Assembly: GCA_002900995.3 (NCBI GenBank)
Contig: CM035313.1
Location: 2,170,001 to 2,234,000, forward strand
Reading direction: 5' to 3'
Length of the DNA stretch: 64,000 nt
Source: Ganoderma boninense
Lineage: Eukaryota; Basidiomycota; Agaricomycetes; Polyporales; Polyporaceae
The notes under the pieces were generated by a model, which had not been told where the DNA came from, made no database searches, and saw only the letters and a list, made by a program, of their open reading frames with translations. Position numbers and translations under genes: made by a program. Positions within the stretch are counted from its first letter, which is position 1, and every line of letters starts with the position of its first letter. Shown here piece after piece: positions 8,719 through 20,100 of this stretch.

Positions 8719-9990
8719 ATGTTCCATTTCAGAGTGTACCCCCTGTTGCCCAGTGAACAAACTGAGCTAGACAAGTTCCTTACTGAGAACTTGGCCAAAG
8801 GTTACATCCAGGAGTCAAAGTCACCGATGTCTTCACCCTTCTTCTTCGTCAAAAAGAAGGATGGCAGTCTACGTCCAGTACAGGACTATCGACGGCTGAA
8901 TGACATCACCATTAAGAACCGTTACCCACTGCCATTGGTTTCGGACCTGATGGATCGACTCAAAAGGGCCAAGTACTTTACCAAGCTCGATATACGCTGG
9001 GGGTACAACAATGTACAGATAAAGACTGGTGATGAATGGAAGGCAGCATTTGTGACCAACCGAGGACTGTTCGAACTGAACATCATGTTCTTTGGGCTAG
9101 CCAACTCACCTAGCACATTCTCTGCACTCATGAACAACATCTTTAAGGACCTCATCGTACTCGGCAAGATAACCATCTACCTCGATGACATCCTCATCTT
9201 TACCAATGACCTCGAGGAGCATTGGACACTTGTACGCGAAGTCCTGAAGCACCTAGCAGAGCATGACCTGTTTTGCAAACCAGAGAAGTGCGAATTTGAA
9301 CAGCCCAAGGTTGAATACCTCAGTGTCCTCGTCTCAGAGAACCAGGTGGAGATGGACCCCGTGAAGGTCAAGGGTATCGCTGAATGGCCTGTCCCCCAGA
9401 ACACCTCAGACGTACAAAAGTTCCACAGATTTGCGAACTTCTATCGGCAGTTCATAAAGGACTTCAGTGCAGTCTGCAAACCCCTCGACCGTCTCACTGG
9501 CAAGGCACCCTGGAAATGGGAAGCTGAGGAGCAGGCTGCCTTTGATAAGCTCAAATGACACTTCATAGAAAGCCCTGTCCTGCAGATGTATGATCCTAAC
9601 TGTAGAACTCACATCAAAGTTGACGCCTCTGGCTATGCAACTGGCGGAGTCCTGTCTCAGGAAGCAGAGGATGGCAAATAGCACCCTGTAGCCTTCCACT
9701 CCAAGTCAATGAGCAATGCTGAACGGAACTATGAGATCTATAACAAGGAGATGTTGGCAATCATCTGAGCCCTGCAGGCCTGGCATCACTACCTTGAAGG
9801 GCTGCCTAGCATATTCAAAATCCAGTCAGATTACAAGAACCTTGAATACTGGCGTACGGCGCAGAACCTCACACGCAGACAGGCACGATGGGCCCTGTAC
9901 TTGTCACAGTTCGACTTTGTCATCTCACACAAGCCAGGAACCTCAAGTGGTAGAGGAGATGCCCTGTTGAGACGGCCAGACCACCTGCAT
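8719..9990 (+). pseudogene. pol: gypsy F reverse transcriptase and RNase H
   Basis: The RT runs [18 protein letters not shown], then [10 protein letters not shown], then the active site IYLDDILIF near 9175, followed by the thumb and RNase H (VDASGYATG, then WALYLSQFDFVISHKPG). It would copy element RNA into cDNA. Compared with element E, three codons are now stops: an Arg codon became TGA at about 9556, a Trp became TAG near 9680, and an Arg became TGA near 9767. The Trp change is G to A; the Arg changes fit C to T from CGA. The active site is kept, but the copy is dead. Confidence 0.9.
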
Positions 9991-11007
9991 GGTGACACTG
10001 AAGACAACCTTGGATGTACCATGCTACAGCCAAGCCACTTCCAGGTCATGGCAGCAAAACGAGGTCACTTGTCGGTAGTCCCGGAAAAGGCATTGCTTCA
10101 ACGTATTTGGGAGTGTGGAGAACATGAACAGGAGGTGGCAGATGTACTTGGCAAGCTCAACAGCCTAGGACCCGCTTGTCTACAGAATGACTTGGTGGAC
10201 TGGAACACAGAGCAAGGCCTACTTCTTTACTATGGCCGAGTCTATGTCCCCAAGGACGATGCACTACAAGCAGAGATTGTACGCATTCACCACAACCTCC
10301 CACCCGCTGGACACCCTGGACAGGCGAAGACACTGGAGCTTGTCTCATGCAACTACTAGTGGCCGAGCATGGGCAAGTTTGTCAAGCAGTATGTGGAGAC
10401 CTGCGACACCTGTCGCCGTGGCAAAAACTCACATGCAAAGCCGTATGGTCCCATACAGCCCAATGAGATCCCGGATGGCCCTGGCCAGGTAGTAACCTGC
10501 GACTTCATCACTGGACTACCAATGGTAGATGGATTCAACACACTCCAGCTCATTGTTGATCGACATGGGAAGATGATTTATCTTATACCCTGTACCAAGG
10601 AGATCACTTCCATCTTCATGGCCTGCCGTGCAAGATAGTCTCCGACCGAGGACCACAGTTCTTGAGCAAGCTCTTCCGTGTGATCCTCAAGGGACTTGGC
10701 ATCGAGAGTGCAATGTCTACTGCCTATCACCCCCAGACAGATGGCCAATCTGAACGGTGGAACCAGGAGATTGAGGCGTACTTGGGCATGTACTGCACAC
10801 AACACCGCAATGATTGGGTCAAGTGGATGCCGATAGCAGAGTTTGCCTTCAACTCGCACTCGCACTTGTCGACAGGATATTTACCCTTCTACCTCATGTA
10901 TGGCTTTGAACCCCAGTTCCACATCCCCATGTTGTCTACGGCAGTGCCCACAGCAGACAAATGATGCAAGGAGCTATGACATGCACGAGAGGATGCAACT
11001 GCGGCAC
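9990..11007 (+). pseudogene. pol: gypsy F integrase, 3' truncated
   Basis: The zinc-binding HHCC region is visible (IRIHHNLPPAGHPGQ, then CDTCRRGKNSHAKP), then the core with VVTCDFITGLP and, after a small deletion and frame change near 10635, SDRGPQF-like sequence and [14 protein letters not shown] with the glutamate. A Trp codon is TAG at 10358 where element E reads NYWW. The sequence stops at GGCAC, where the 3' LTR of element E begins, so the C-terminal half, chromodomain and 3' LTR of F are missing. Confidence 0.88.
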
Positions 11008-11493
11008 TGTTATGACTGGCTGTCAAGTAAGATCAGGGAGGAGGCTTACGAGATGAGCAAGGGCGTCGACGAGCACTTGTGCAGCGAGAGCAGAGCAGGG
11101 CTCGACAGTCAGGCTGGAGACAAGATGTATTGAGCAAGTAACTAATGAGTGAGAATACAGCGAGGCTTACCTGGAGACAAGAGGTCGAAACTGAGGTCTC
11201 CAGGTAGCGAAGTATGGGTCTTATATACATGTAATGGACAATGGGAACCGGGGACAATAGGTAACTATGGACACGGGAACCAGTGGAAGAACAATGGTAT
11301 GTAGTACAATGACGACGGGAACAATGGGTAACAGGAGTTATTGTACTGCGAGAACAAGGGACGGGTTTGCTAAACAATGGAGGACAATAAGGACGACGTG
11401 GGAGGCAAACAGTCTAAAAAGGGAAAGAGAGATGCCAGGGTAGGTGCCGAGCATGCGGTTCATGACAATACCCCCCTCCCAAGGATCGTGTCC

Positions 11494-12900
11494 TCATGAT
11501 CGAGTCTTCTTGTTGAGGGGGCCAGGAGCGTCAGGGTGTGTCGAATGAAACTGTTGCAGCACTTTTGGCGTGTTTGCTAGATCCAACACGTCTTCCCAGC
11601 TATCGTGTTTGGGGCCCCAGCCCTTCCAGTGAACAAGATACTGTAGTTTCTTCCACCGCCCATACCAATGCGACTCTAACACTTCCTCTACTTTGTACTC
11701 TTCCTCTCCTTCCACTTCAAGAGCTGCAGGTTCAGGGGGATGCCAACCGGGAAGTTGGCTTTCTTTGTGTGGGTGTAGGAGCATCACATGGAACACTGGG
11801 TGGAGTCCCATGTCTTTGGGGAGCTTGAGCTTGTAAGCCAAGTTGTCCACCTTGCGCTTGACAGGGTACGGGCCAGCATACCGGTCCACCAGTTTCCAAG
11901 AGACTCTAGGGACCCAGAAGTTCCTAGTGTCGAGCCACACCTTCTGACCCTCCTTGAACTCTGGAGCAGCGGAGACATAGCGATCGTAGTACTCCTTCAT
12001 CCGCTCTGCTGCCAGGGTTAAGGCTGAGGTCGCATCCTCCCTTGCCTGCTGCAACTCCTCTCTTCATTCATCTGCCGTAGGCACTGTGGTGGATAGCATC
12101 GGAACGTGGAACTGAGGTTCATAGCCGTACATGAGGTAAAACGGCGAGTACCCTGTGGATGAATGTACGTGCGAGTTGAAGCAGTATTCTGCTGTTGGCA
12201 GCCACTTGACCCAATCATTGTGGCACCTCGAGCAGTACATTCGTAGGTACACCTCTATCTCCTGGTTTCATCACTCCGACTGTCCATCTGTCTGCGGGTG
12301 GTAGGCTGTGGACAATGTGCTTTCTATATTGAGGCCTTTAAGGATTGCATGGAAGAGCTTGCTAGAGAACTGGGGCCCCCGATCAGAGATGATCTTTCAC
12401 GGGAGTCCATGTAGACGGAACCATTCTCTAATGAAGTTGTCTGCCGTCCCTTCCGTGTCGATCTCCTCAGTGCATAGAATAAGGTGAATCATCTTTCTAT
12501 GCTGATCAGCAATAAGCTGGAGCACGTTGTATCCATCCACCTCTGGCAGTCCAGTGATGAAGTCACAGGTAACTACTTGGCCTGGGCCGTCCGGGATTTT
12601 GTTGGGTTGAAGGGGACCATGTGGCTTTGCATGTGAAGTCTTGCTATAGCGACAAGTGTCGCAGGTCTCAACATAATCCTTAATGAACTTTGCTATGCCC
12701 AGCCACCAGTAGTTCCTTGTAACCAACTCCACCATCTTTGCCTGGCCAGGGTGTCCAGCAGGCGGGAGGTCGTAGTAAATGCGCACTATCTCTGCTCAGA
12801 GTGTGTCGTCTTTGGGGACATAAACTCGGCCGCGGTAGAGCAGCAGGCCTTGTTCTGTGTTCCAGTCCACCAAATCATTCTGTAGATGTGCTGGCCCTAG
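11494..12900 (-). pseudogene. pol: gypsy E integrase with chromodomain
   Basis: On the minus strand, from high to low coordinates: the HHCC zinc module (AGHPGQAKMVELVTRNYWW, CDTCRYSKTSHAKP), the catalytic core with VVTCDFITGLPEVDGYN, then FNSHVHSSTGYSPF, the AAERMKEYYDRYVSAAPEF tail, and a C-terminal chromodomain with YKVEEVLESHWYGRWKKLQY, LVHWKGWGPKHDSWE. Chromodomains steer chromovirus integration towards modified histones. Frames change between about 12063 and 12400 and stop codons interrupt the core, so it is inactive, but the last 186 codons are open. Confidence 0.88.
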
Positions 12901-12954
12901 CTTATCGAGCTTGCTGAGTGCCTCTGCGACCTCCTGCTCACGCTCTTCACATTC

Positions 12955-14130
12955 TCAAATGTGGCAGAGCAGTGCCTTTTCTGGTACCACTGACATGTGC
13001 CCTCTCTTGGCTGCCAGTACTCGGAAGCGATTAGGTTGCAACATGACTCGGTTTAGGTTGTCATTGGCGTCATCCTTCTGGTGATCAGGCCTGCGCGACA
13101 GCGCGTCTGCCCTACCATTGGAGGTGCCTGGCTTGTGTGCAATGACAAAGTCGAACCGCGACAGATAGAGAGCCCATCGTGCCTGCCTGCATGTGAGGTT
13201 TTGTGCGGCCTTCCAGTACTCGAGGTTCCTGTGGTCCAACTGGATCTTGAACACACTAGGAAGACCCTCGAGGTAGTGGCACCAAGCCTGCAGGGCACGG
13301 ATGATAGTGAGCATCTCCTTGTCATAGATCTTATAGTTGTGTTCTGCATCACTCATTGACTCGGAGTGGAAAGCCACAGGGTGCCATTTGCCGTCCTCCC
13401 CCTCCTGAGACAGAACCACACCAGTAGCATACCCAGATGCATCGACTTCAATGCGGGTCTTGCGGTCTGGGTCATACATGTCCAGGACAGGGCTTTCAGT
13501 GAAACAACGTTTGAGCTTGTCGAATGCTGATTGCTCTTCGGCACCCCATTGCCAGGGAGCATTACCCGTGAGACGGTCCAGGGGTTTGCATACTGCACTG
13601 AAGTCCTTAATGAATCGCCTGTAGAAATTTGCAAAACCGTGGAATTTCCGTACATCTGAGGCGTTCTGAGGGACAGGCCATTCTGTGATGCCCCTGACCT
13701 TTACTGGGTCCATCTCCACACAGTTCTCCGAGACGAGCACACCTAGGTACTCAACCTTAGGCTGTTCGAATTCGCACTTCTCTGGCTTGCAGAACAGGTC
13801 GTGCTCCGCCAGACGCTTCAGGACCTCATGCACCAATGTGCGGTGTTCCTCAATGTCGTTGGTGAATATGAGGATGTCGTCGAGATAGATAGTGATTTTG
13901 CTGAGTATGATGAGGTCCTTGAAGATGTTGTTCATGAGCGCAGAGAATGTACTGGGTGAGTTAGCCAGTCCAAAGTACATCACGTTCGGTTCGAACAGTC
14001 CGCGGTTGGTAACAAAGGTAGCCTTCCATTCATCACCAGTCTTAATCCGTACATTGTTGTACCCCCAACGGATGTCAAGCTTTGTAAAGTACTTGGCCCT
14101 CTTGAGTCGATCCATCAAGTCTGACACCAA
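12955..14130 (-). CDS. pol: gypsy E reverse transcriptase-RNase H (open 391-codon stretch)
   Basis: The minus strand is open for 391 codons. RT motifs in order: [35 protein letters not shown], the active site [28 protein letters not shown], then the RNase H region with IEVDASGYATGVVLSQEGED and the connection with FVIAHKPGTSNGRADALS. The usual first RT motifs ([13 protein letters not shown] in F) are missing because a deletion joins gag directly to RT at about 14130. The enzyme would lack the fingers and is unlikely to work. It has no internal stops, unlike F. Confidence 0.85.
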   Translation of the reverse strand: MVSDLMDRLKRAKYFTKLDIRWGYNNVRIKTGDEWKATFVTNRGLFEPNVMYFGLANSPSTFSALMNNIFKDLIILSKITIYLDDILIFTNDIEEHRTLVHEVLKRLAEHDLFCKPEKCEFEQPKVEYLGVLVSENCVEMDPVKVRGITEWPVPQNASDVRKFHGFANFYRRFIKDFSAVCKPLDRLTGNAPWQWGAEEQSAFDKLKRCFTESPVLDMYDPDRKTRIEVDASGYATGVVLSQEGEDGKWHPVAFHSESMSDAEHNYKIYDKEMLTIIRALQAWCHYLEGLPSVFKIQLDHRNLEYWKAAQNLTCRQARWALYLSRFDFVIAHKPGTSNGRADALSRRPDHQKDDANDNLNRVMLQPNRFRVLAAKRGHMSVVPEKALLCHI

Positions 14131-14905
14131 CTGTAGTAGATCTGAGCGGCGGACACAAAGCGGAGACCATCCTGTGCGGATTTTCCATCGTATTTGCGTG
14201 GGGCAATCTGGGAGAGGAGCTTGGAGGTGTCGAACGCCGGTGCAGGGGCAGGAGTGGTCATGGTGGGTGCGGGAGGAGGATTGGGTGCAGGCGGAGGATT
14301 GGACGAGGACGACAATTGCGGGGTGTTGGAACTGGTAGCTTTCGGTTTCAGTTCCTTCTTTACTTCAGGCTTCTCTTCTGCCTTTGGAAGTTTAGAAGTC
14401 GACGCAATGGGTGATGAGGGGTTTGAGCTTCGTCGTTGTCCGAGCCGTTCAGTAACGAGTGCGATAGTTTTGTCAAGAGCGGGGGAACCTGTGGATCGAC
14501 TGGGGGTGGTGGTCCCACTGGGTACACGACTGGGGGCACGGCTGGGGGGCCGGGTGCCGGGGCGACTTCGTGCAGCAGCAACAGCTGCTCGTGTGGGCCT
14601 TGTGGAGGGGGCTGGCGGTGGCTGGGCGAGTCGGTCTAAGATTGCCTGCTGTTGGCTAGGGTGTGGGCAGGTAAAGGGGTGGAATGGAGCCCACTGGGTG
14701 GGTGTCCAGTCAAAGGTGAAGTCGCGGTGTGGGCAGGGCTGGTGGTCACAAACAAACCACTGTTGTTCGGTGGTGTTCCAGTGCTGGTCTTCGACCGCGG
14801 TGCTGTGAAATGCGTGTGGCCTTTGACTGCAAGCCACGGTGGGGGGAGTGGAGGTAGCTCGCTTCCTATCCCAGGAATAGAAACAGCAGGTGCACGATCC
14901 GACAC
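14131..14905 (-). pseudogene. gag: gypsy E gag, N-terminal part fused to RT
   Basis: A proline-, serine- and threonine-rich Gag start (PPPAPSTRPTRAAVAAAR) leads into the conserved capsid entry FDTSKLLSQIAPRKYDGKSA and QDGLRFVSAAQIYY. Sequence then jumps into the middle of RT near 14130. The parallel copy H (37630-38868) continues through capsid and zinc knuckle, so gag C terminus, protease and early RT were removed in one deletion. Confidence 0.8.
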
Positions 14906-15884
14906 TGTCTGCTCAGCCTCCTCGGCCTATTGCTGTGTCTTAGCCCAAGGGACACGAGCCCAAGGGTGTTCTGCCTTGGCTTTGTTTCGCCGCCTTTCTC
15001 TAGCCTCCCACGCCGTGAGGCGGACCACTTCTGTCAGTACCGGGGTCTCGTGTTAGGAGCTTTCCGCGTACTGTACCACTGAGAGTGGCAAGCCTCAGGT
15101 TGCGCCGAGACCACATCTGATGGTGTGACTAGAGCGCGTACTATGCTAGGCCAACACAGAGGATCTAAGTGCGTACCGTACGAGAAGGAAAGAATGTGTG
15201 TGGAGTACGCCGGTGCTTGTGTAGAAGTTTCGACCTAATGTTACGACTGGCTGTCAAGTAAGATCAGGGAGGAGGCTTACGAGACGAGCAAGGGCGTCGA
15301 CGAGCACTTGTGCAGTGAGAGCGGAGCGGGGCTCGACAGTCAGGCTGGAGACAAGATGTATTGAGCAAGTAACTAACGAGCGAGAATACAGCGAGGCTTA
15401 CCTGGAGACAAGAGGTCGAAACTGAGGTCTCCAGGTAGCGAAGTACAGGTCTTATATACATGTAACGGACAATGGGAACCAGGGACAATAGGTAACTATG
15501 GACACGGGAACCAGTGGAAGAACAATGGTATGTAGTACAATGACGACGGGAACAATGGGTAACAGGAGTTATTGTACTGCGAGAACAAGGGACGGGTTTG
15601 CTAAACAAAGGAGGACAATAAGGACGACGCAGGAGGCAAACAGTCCAAAAAGGGAAAGAGAGACGCCGGGGTAGGCGCCGAGCGTGCCGTTCATGACAAC
15701 TATCCCACAAAAATCCTTGTATTGATCTACCAGGTAGAGGCTTGCTTACTTTGACTTGCTTAGTTTTATAGGATGTAGATAGTTCTAGCTCATCATCTCT
15801 TTTCCTTTTAGTATTAAGTTTACCTGGCTGATTACTTGTATTGGTGAAAGCTTGAGTCCCTTGAGCTGGTTTACTATTAACCAT

Positions 15885-16275
15885 GATGCAGTTAACCATA
15901 GCTCCGGATCAAGGGTATATGTTGATTCTATTAACCACAGTTAAACTGCAGATTTACAAAGCCTTCTTAGTTATATATTAATACTGTATTTAATGTGATT
16001 GCACCAGCTGGAATTGAACCAGAGGCCTAGTTTATTCAGACAGCTGTGCTAGCCACTGCACCAAGCTCTTATCTTATCTTATCTTATCTCATTAACAATA
16101 GTACTTATTATATTAGTTACATAAGGCTGTAATAGTCAGTTGGTGTAGTGGTTAGTCCACCTGGTCGAATGAATGCAAGGCCCTGAGGTCCTTGGTTCAA
16201 TTCCCAGTTGGAACAACCCTAGATTAATAACTGTGAATAAGTCCTGTTATTAATGTATTGGACTGCGGTTTAACA
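15885..16275. mobile_element. decayed 685-bp hAT MITE (R2 copy)
   Basis: Nearly the same as 790-1180, including both tRNA-like blocks and the TTATC tract, and also without terminal repeats. It was present before R1 and R2 separated. Confidence 0.75.
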
Positions 16276-17436
16276 TTTGTCCCCTGAGCTGCTGTCTGCT
16301 GCAATGCGTGAATATCTGGCACATGATGTCATTTCAGAGATTCTGAAGCCAAAATTTCACCAAGATAGGGGCCTGTTGCAATCGGAGCCTGGGTTTCTAT
16401 AACATCAGATCTTTGGGCAGGCCTCAGGAGATCTGCAGAGAGACAGTGCTTGCAGATTGGTCATGCCAGTGTGCTTTGAAGGGTGTACAACACCCATCAA
16501 GGTCGTGCAGAGAGGAGCACCTCCAAGGAGGTGCAGAGAGGTGTACAAGAACAAGTGTGCATGAGCACATCAGTGCAAATTGAGGTCGAGCATGTGGTAG
16601 CAGTCAGGGATGAGAGCGAGGGCAAGAGTGAGGGTGAGGGCAAAAGCAAGGATAAGGGTAAAGTTGAGGGCAAGAAGGACATTTTGCAGGTGCAGGTGTA
16701 TGAGTGCAAATTGAAGTCGAGCATGCAGTTGCGCTTGTGGTCGAGGCCATGGTTGGGGGTAAGGCTGTGGTAGCATAGATGAGGGAGGAGGCATAGTGGA
16801 GGGCAAGGGCATGGTTGAGGGCCAGGATGATAGCACATGAGCATGTAGGTGTGGGTGCATGGGCATGTGGGCACAGATGCAGGTGCATGTGCAAGTGCAT
16901 GTACGCAAATTGAGGTCAAAGGTTAGGTCACTGTTGAGGTTGAGGTCACAGTTGAGGTTGAGGATGGGGTCATAGTCGAGTAAATAATGGACTGTGTTGA
17001 GTGGCGGGATGATAACAGGATAAATACTGCACATCCTATACTCATGGATTGGTCATGCAAGTGCACTTTGATGAGTGTTGTATATGCATCGAAGTTGTGC
17101 TAAGAGGAGCGCCTCAGAGGAGGCACAAGGAGGTGTGGGGACACCTACATTGGTAGACAAGGCCATGGGAAATGCAAGAGGGGTGGGAGTGAGAGCACTT
17201 ATCTGGTGTCCAGCTCCCTGATTTCCTACCCATCTCTCCCTCCCATTCTCCTGACAAGGGCAAGCACAAGGTTAAGCATGAGAGTGAGGACAAGGGTGAA
17301 GAAGAGGACAGAGAGAGAGACCCAGAGGGCACATTGAGGTTGAGGGTGAAGGTGAGAACAAGGACAAGGACAAGAACAAGGGTGAGAGTAAGGATAAGAA
17401 TAAGAACGAGGATGAGGAGGAGGGTGTGAGGAACTG

Positions 17437-17490
17437 TTAGGCACCAGTGGACTTTGTCAAAAAGTTGATGAAGTCTGCTGGTGCCTAATA
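17437..17490. repeat. hairpin P2 (R2)
   Basis: TTAGGCACCAGTGGACTTTG and its near-complement ending CTGCTGGTGCCTAA form a stem of about 22 bp with few mismatches around CAAAAAGTTG. It lies just upstream of the last U1 exon. Confidence 0.8.
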
Positions 17491-17539
17491 TATGCAGAGA
17501 TCTGGACTTTATAGGATAAATATTAGTTTCAGAAGTGAT

Positions 17540-17712
17540 TAAAGAAGTTTCATAGCAACAATGCAATTCTTATGAATGCACACCAGTGGAAGAATGCATT
17601 GCAGCAGCATAAGGAGACAAAAGAGCTGTACTATATTGTGGATGACACATGCTGGGACTTTTTTGAGCAAGCACGGTTTATATCAGTTGATTATCTCAAT
17701 CAGTACTTGTAG
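17540..17712 (+). pseudogene. last exon of a U1-family gene (R2)
   Basis: Same reading as in R1 (HIVDD-type sequence, then VDYLNQYL, stop at 17710-17712), with one base pattern closer to the U1b copy (DYLNQY). No upstream U1 coding sequence is left. Confidence 0.55.
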
Positions 17713-18059
17713 AATGCACAATAAATGATATTGTATCCTATAATATTTTGTCTAGTGGAAAGGCACCTAGCTTGAGCATTTAATGTTAGCAATTAAAAGT
17801 GAATAACAATACTACTCTTACGAGATTATAGCTCAAACTCTAGGATTTGTATTGTGGCTGTGGCCCTAACCCCAGGTTGGGGTCAGCTCAGTAAGTAAAT
17901 GTTGTAGTCTTTGATTACATAACTGTAGAGGGATGGTAAGCTGAGTATGAAATATATTCCCACGTCACGAATCAGCGTTACAAGCGCCCTTTGCAAAGTG
18001 TAGCTGATAAGAACAATTTCTTCGTACCTCATCAATCGTAATTCAGACTCGTAGTTTCA

Positions 18060-18840
18060 GTATCTAGCCATGGTGAATTCGGAGTGAGCAACGGCAATGA
18101 TGGTCATGGAGGCGGAGCATGTAGAAGATAGGCGGCCAAGCCTTTGGGTTCTCAGAGTGGCGGCAGACCACAGCTCGGGCAAATCTTTGAAAGCGAATTG
18201 GTCAATATCCTTGTCCCCTTCAAGAAATGCAAGGACTCTCACCATGGGACCAGGAGGTCAGCAATCCATACATCTCCTGGCCTCATGTTGACCACATGCT
18301 CCCCACGTTTAGCTCTTCTCATAACCAAAATATTGCCGCAGAAAGGGATGCTCCCAGGAGCAGCGACAGGCATGGCAAGATTGATAGCCAGAGGAGGATG
18401 AGACTTGAAAAAGATGTGAAATCAATGACGTCGGGATCTTTCCATTACAGTGACGTTACAGTCATGAACATAAGGTTGGATGTGGTTCTGATGGAAGTAG
18501 TATTCAGGGATGGAAAATCTCTGCATCCCATTTTTGTGAGTGAGAAGACGGACTTGACAAGGTGAGGGCTCTCGGGCAAAGTATAAACGTGCTAATAGCC
18601 TGAGTTCATGAGACCACCCACTGATCAGCATATTAGCGAGAAACCACAGATAATTACCACTTACTTTGCGTGAAGCGCAAGGTCTTGTGCGAGAATTAAC
18701 TATAGTGGACCATGGGGGAAGGCATCCAGTACTAGTACTGACTTGGGCAATACAAAGGGAGCTATTTGAACCCGTGTTATGCGATGGAATATCTGATGAT
18801 CCACACAAAACAATTACAACTTACTTTGAATACGGGATCC
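18060..18840 (-). pseudogene. unrecognised gene fragment, minus strand
   Basis: The minus strand carries coding-like pieces in shifting frames: RLLTHKNGMQRFSIPEYYFH followed by QNHIQPYVHDCNV near 18560-18450, then PPLAINLAMPVAAPGSIPF, NILVMRRAKRGEHVVNMRP and GDVWIADLLVPW at about 18390-18200. The alternation of hydrophobic and charged segments looks like real protein, but stops interrupt it. I do not recognise the family with confidence. It ends next to the R2 terminus and faces away from the plus-strand genes that follow. Confidence 0.3.
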
Positions 18841-20100
18841 ACGGTGCACACCACAATGAAACCCGCAAGGACAATAAGGTGACTGGCATTGCCGTAGCCT
18901 GGACGATCTATGGATAGTTGGTGGTAGCCCTCGTCCGGTCACCATCAGCGGGAGACCTGATCTTTGCCCGGTCTGCGGTAGCTAGGAACAGAGCAAAACA
19001 TTGATCTAATTACTCACTGGCATCCTCTGGGTCAGCAGAGGAATCTCGCAGACCATTCCGGGCCATGATAGGCCAACTCTCGCCATTGACGACGCTTGGC
19101 ACATATTGTTCTTCCGATCCCCGATATATGCAAAGGTAGATAGGCCTGCGTGTGTTGTTAATGAGCACGAGCACAAACTGCAGCTATGCAAACTCACAGC
19201 CTCTGTGGTTGGTAGAGCTCACCAAGTACTTCAATGCTGCAGCAAGGTGAATGGCCATTGGTGTTGACCGTTCAATGTTCTCACCTCAAGTTATATTGTG
19301 GTTGAAGAGTATGGAAAGTACAGTCAGGGAGCATAGATGATGACGGAGCACAGGGGATATGACGGTGCAGTGCAGGTGGAGGTGGGGAAGCTGAGGAGCA
19401 GATGAGAACAGACCCTGTAGCTGCCAATCCCTGATGGATGAGCGTCTGGGGCAGATCCTCCTACTCACCGACGATCCGCTTCTCAGCTTCGTCTGCACCG
19501 TTCCACACCTTTCCAGCGCTGTCATCGCTTTCATCGTCTCCTCTTCCAATGCATCTTCCCATCTTCTGACTTGTCCTCACCCATCATCTCTTCCCTCCCT
19601 GAACACACCTTTGTCTCCGCCCGCATTGCTCTCCCTAATCCTCCTCGAGCTCTTTGGAAGCATACTTCTCACCTCGCCTTCGCCGCTGTCTCCTGCCACT
19701 GGCCTCCTTCCTCTCCTCTCTCTCCCTCTCTGGACTTTTACTTTGGTGTTGACCACTGTGAAATGTTCCTCTCACCTGCACCCGGTTTCTGCTTTGGCGT
19801 TGACCATTGTGGAACCTCTGCATCGACTCTCAACGGCCATTTTTCCTCCGCCCGCTGGTTGATAGTCGCGATGTGCATCGTCTCTGGCTTCAGTCTTTAA
19901 AGTCCAAAGCAGCTGCATTGGTATGTCTCATCATTGTGGTTGGTTTATTACTGCTAACCCCATTTCAAAACCCAGTTGCCGCACTGTCATTGGCGCAGGA
20001 TCTCTGGATTCCTTTGTCTGTGTATGTATGTGTCTCCTATCTATGTTGTTGCATTTCCGACTGATTATTTTCAGCATGCTGCTCTCTACACTCTGTACTT
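18841..20100 (+). other. region upstream of U1a, low-complexity exons possible
   Basis: No firm gene. From 19434 to 19862 a plus-strand open frame is rich in serine, proline and leucine (LLSLPLWTF and similar) with GATGGATGAG just before it. The text FGVDHCEMFLSPAPGFC repeats a short FGVDHC unit twice (near 19742 and 19795). This may hold the N-terminal exons of U1a, but no motif fixes a frame. Confidence 0.25.

Larger units (their letters stand above)
11008..15698 (-). mobile_element. chromovirus-type Ty3/gypsy element E, internally deleted
   Basis: Both LTRs are 460 bp (11008-11467 on the 3' side, 15239-15698 on the 5' side). They run TGTCATGAACGG or similar to GTAACA in element sense, with a TATATAAG box. 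The 3' LTR is preceded by the polypurine tract GGGAGGGGGGTA (11468-11479, read on the minus strand). Order on the minus strand: gag fragment, RT-RNase H, integrase, chromodomain. The flanks do not carry matching 5-bp duplications: GGCAC on the left is gypsy F, ACTAT on the right is repeat R2. One side was therefore rearranged after insertion. Confidence 0.9.
15699..18041 (+). repeat. repeat R2 (copy 2 of family R)
   Basis: Starts at ACTAT exactly against the LTR of element E and follows R1 to the same terminus (ATCAATCGTAA at 18041). It lacks the 521-bp MITE of R1 and so gives its empty site near 16904. Contents: exon of the unknown minus-strand gene (15704-15899), decayed MITE (15885-16275), palindrome P1 at 16474-16500 and near 17066, hairpin P2 at 17437-17490, and the last U1 exon with its stop at 17710-17712. 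Confidence 0.85.
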
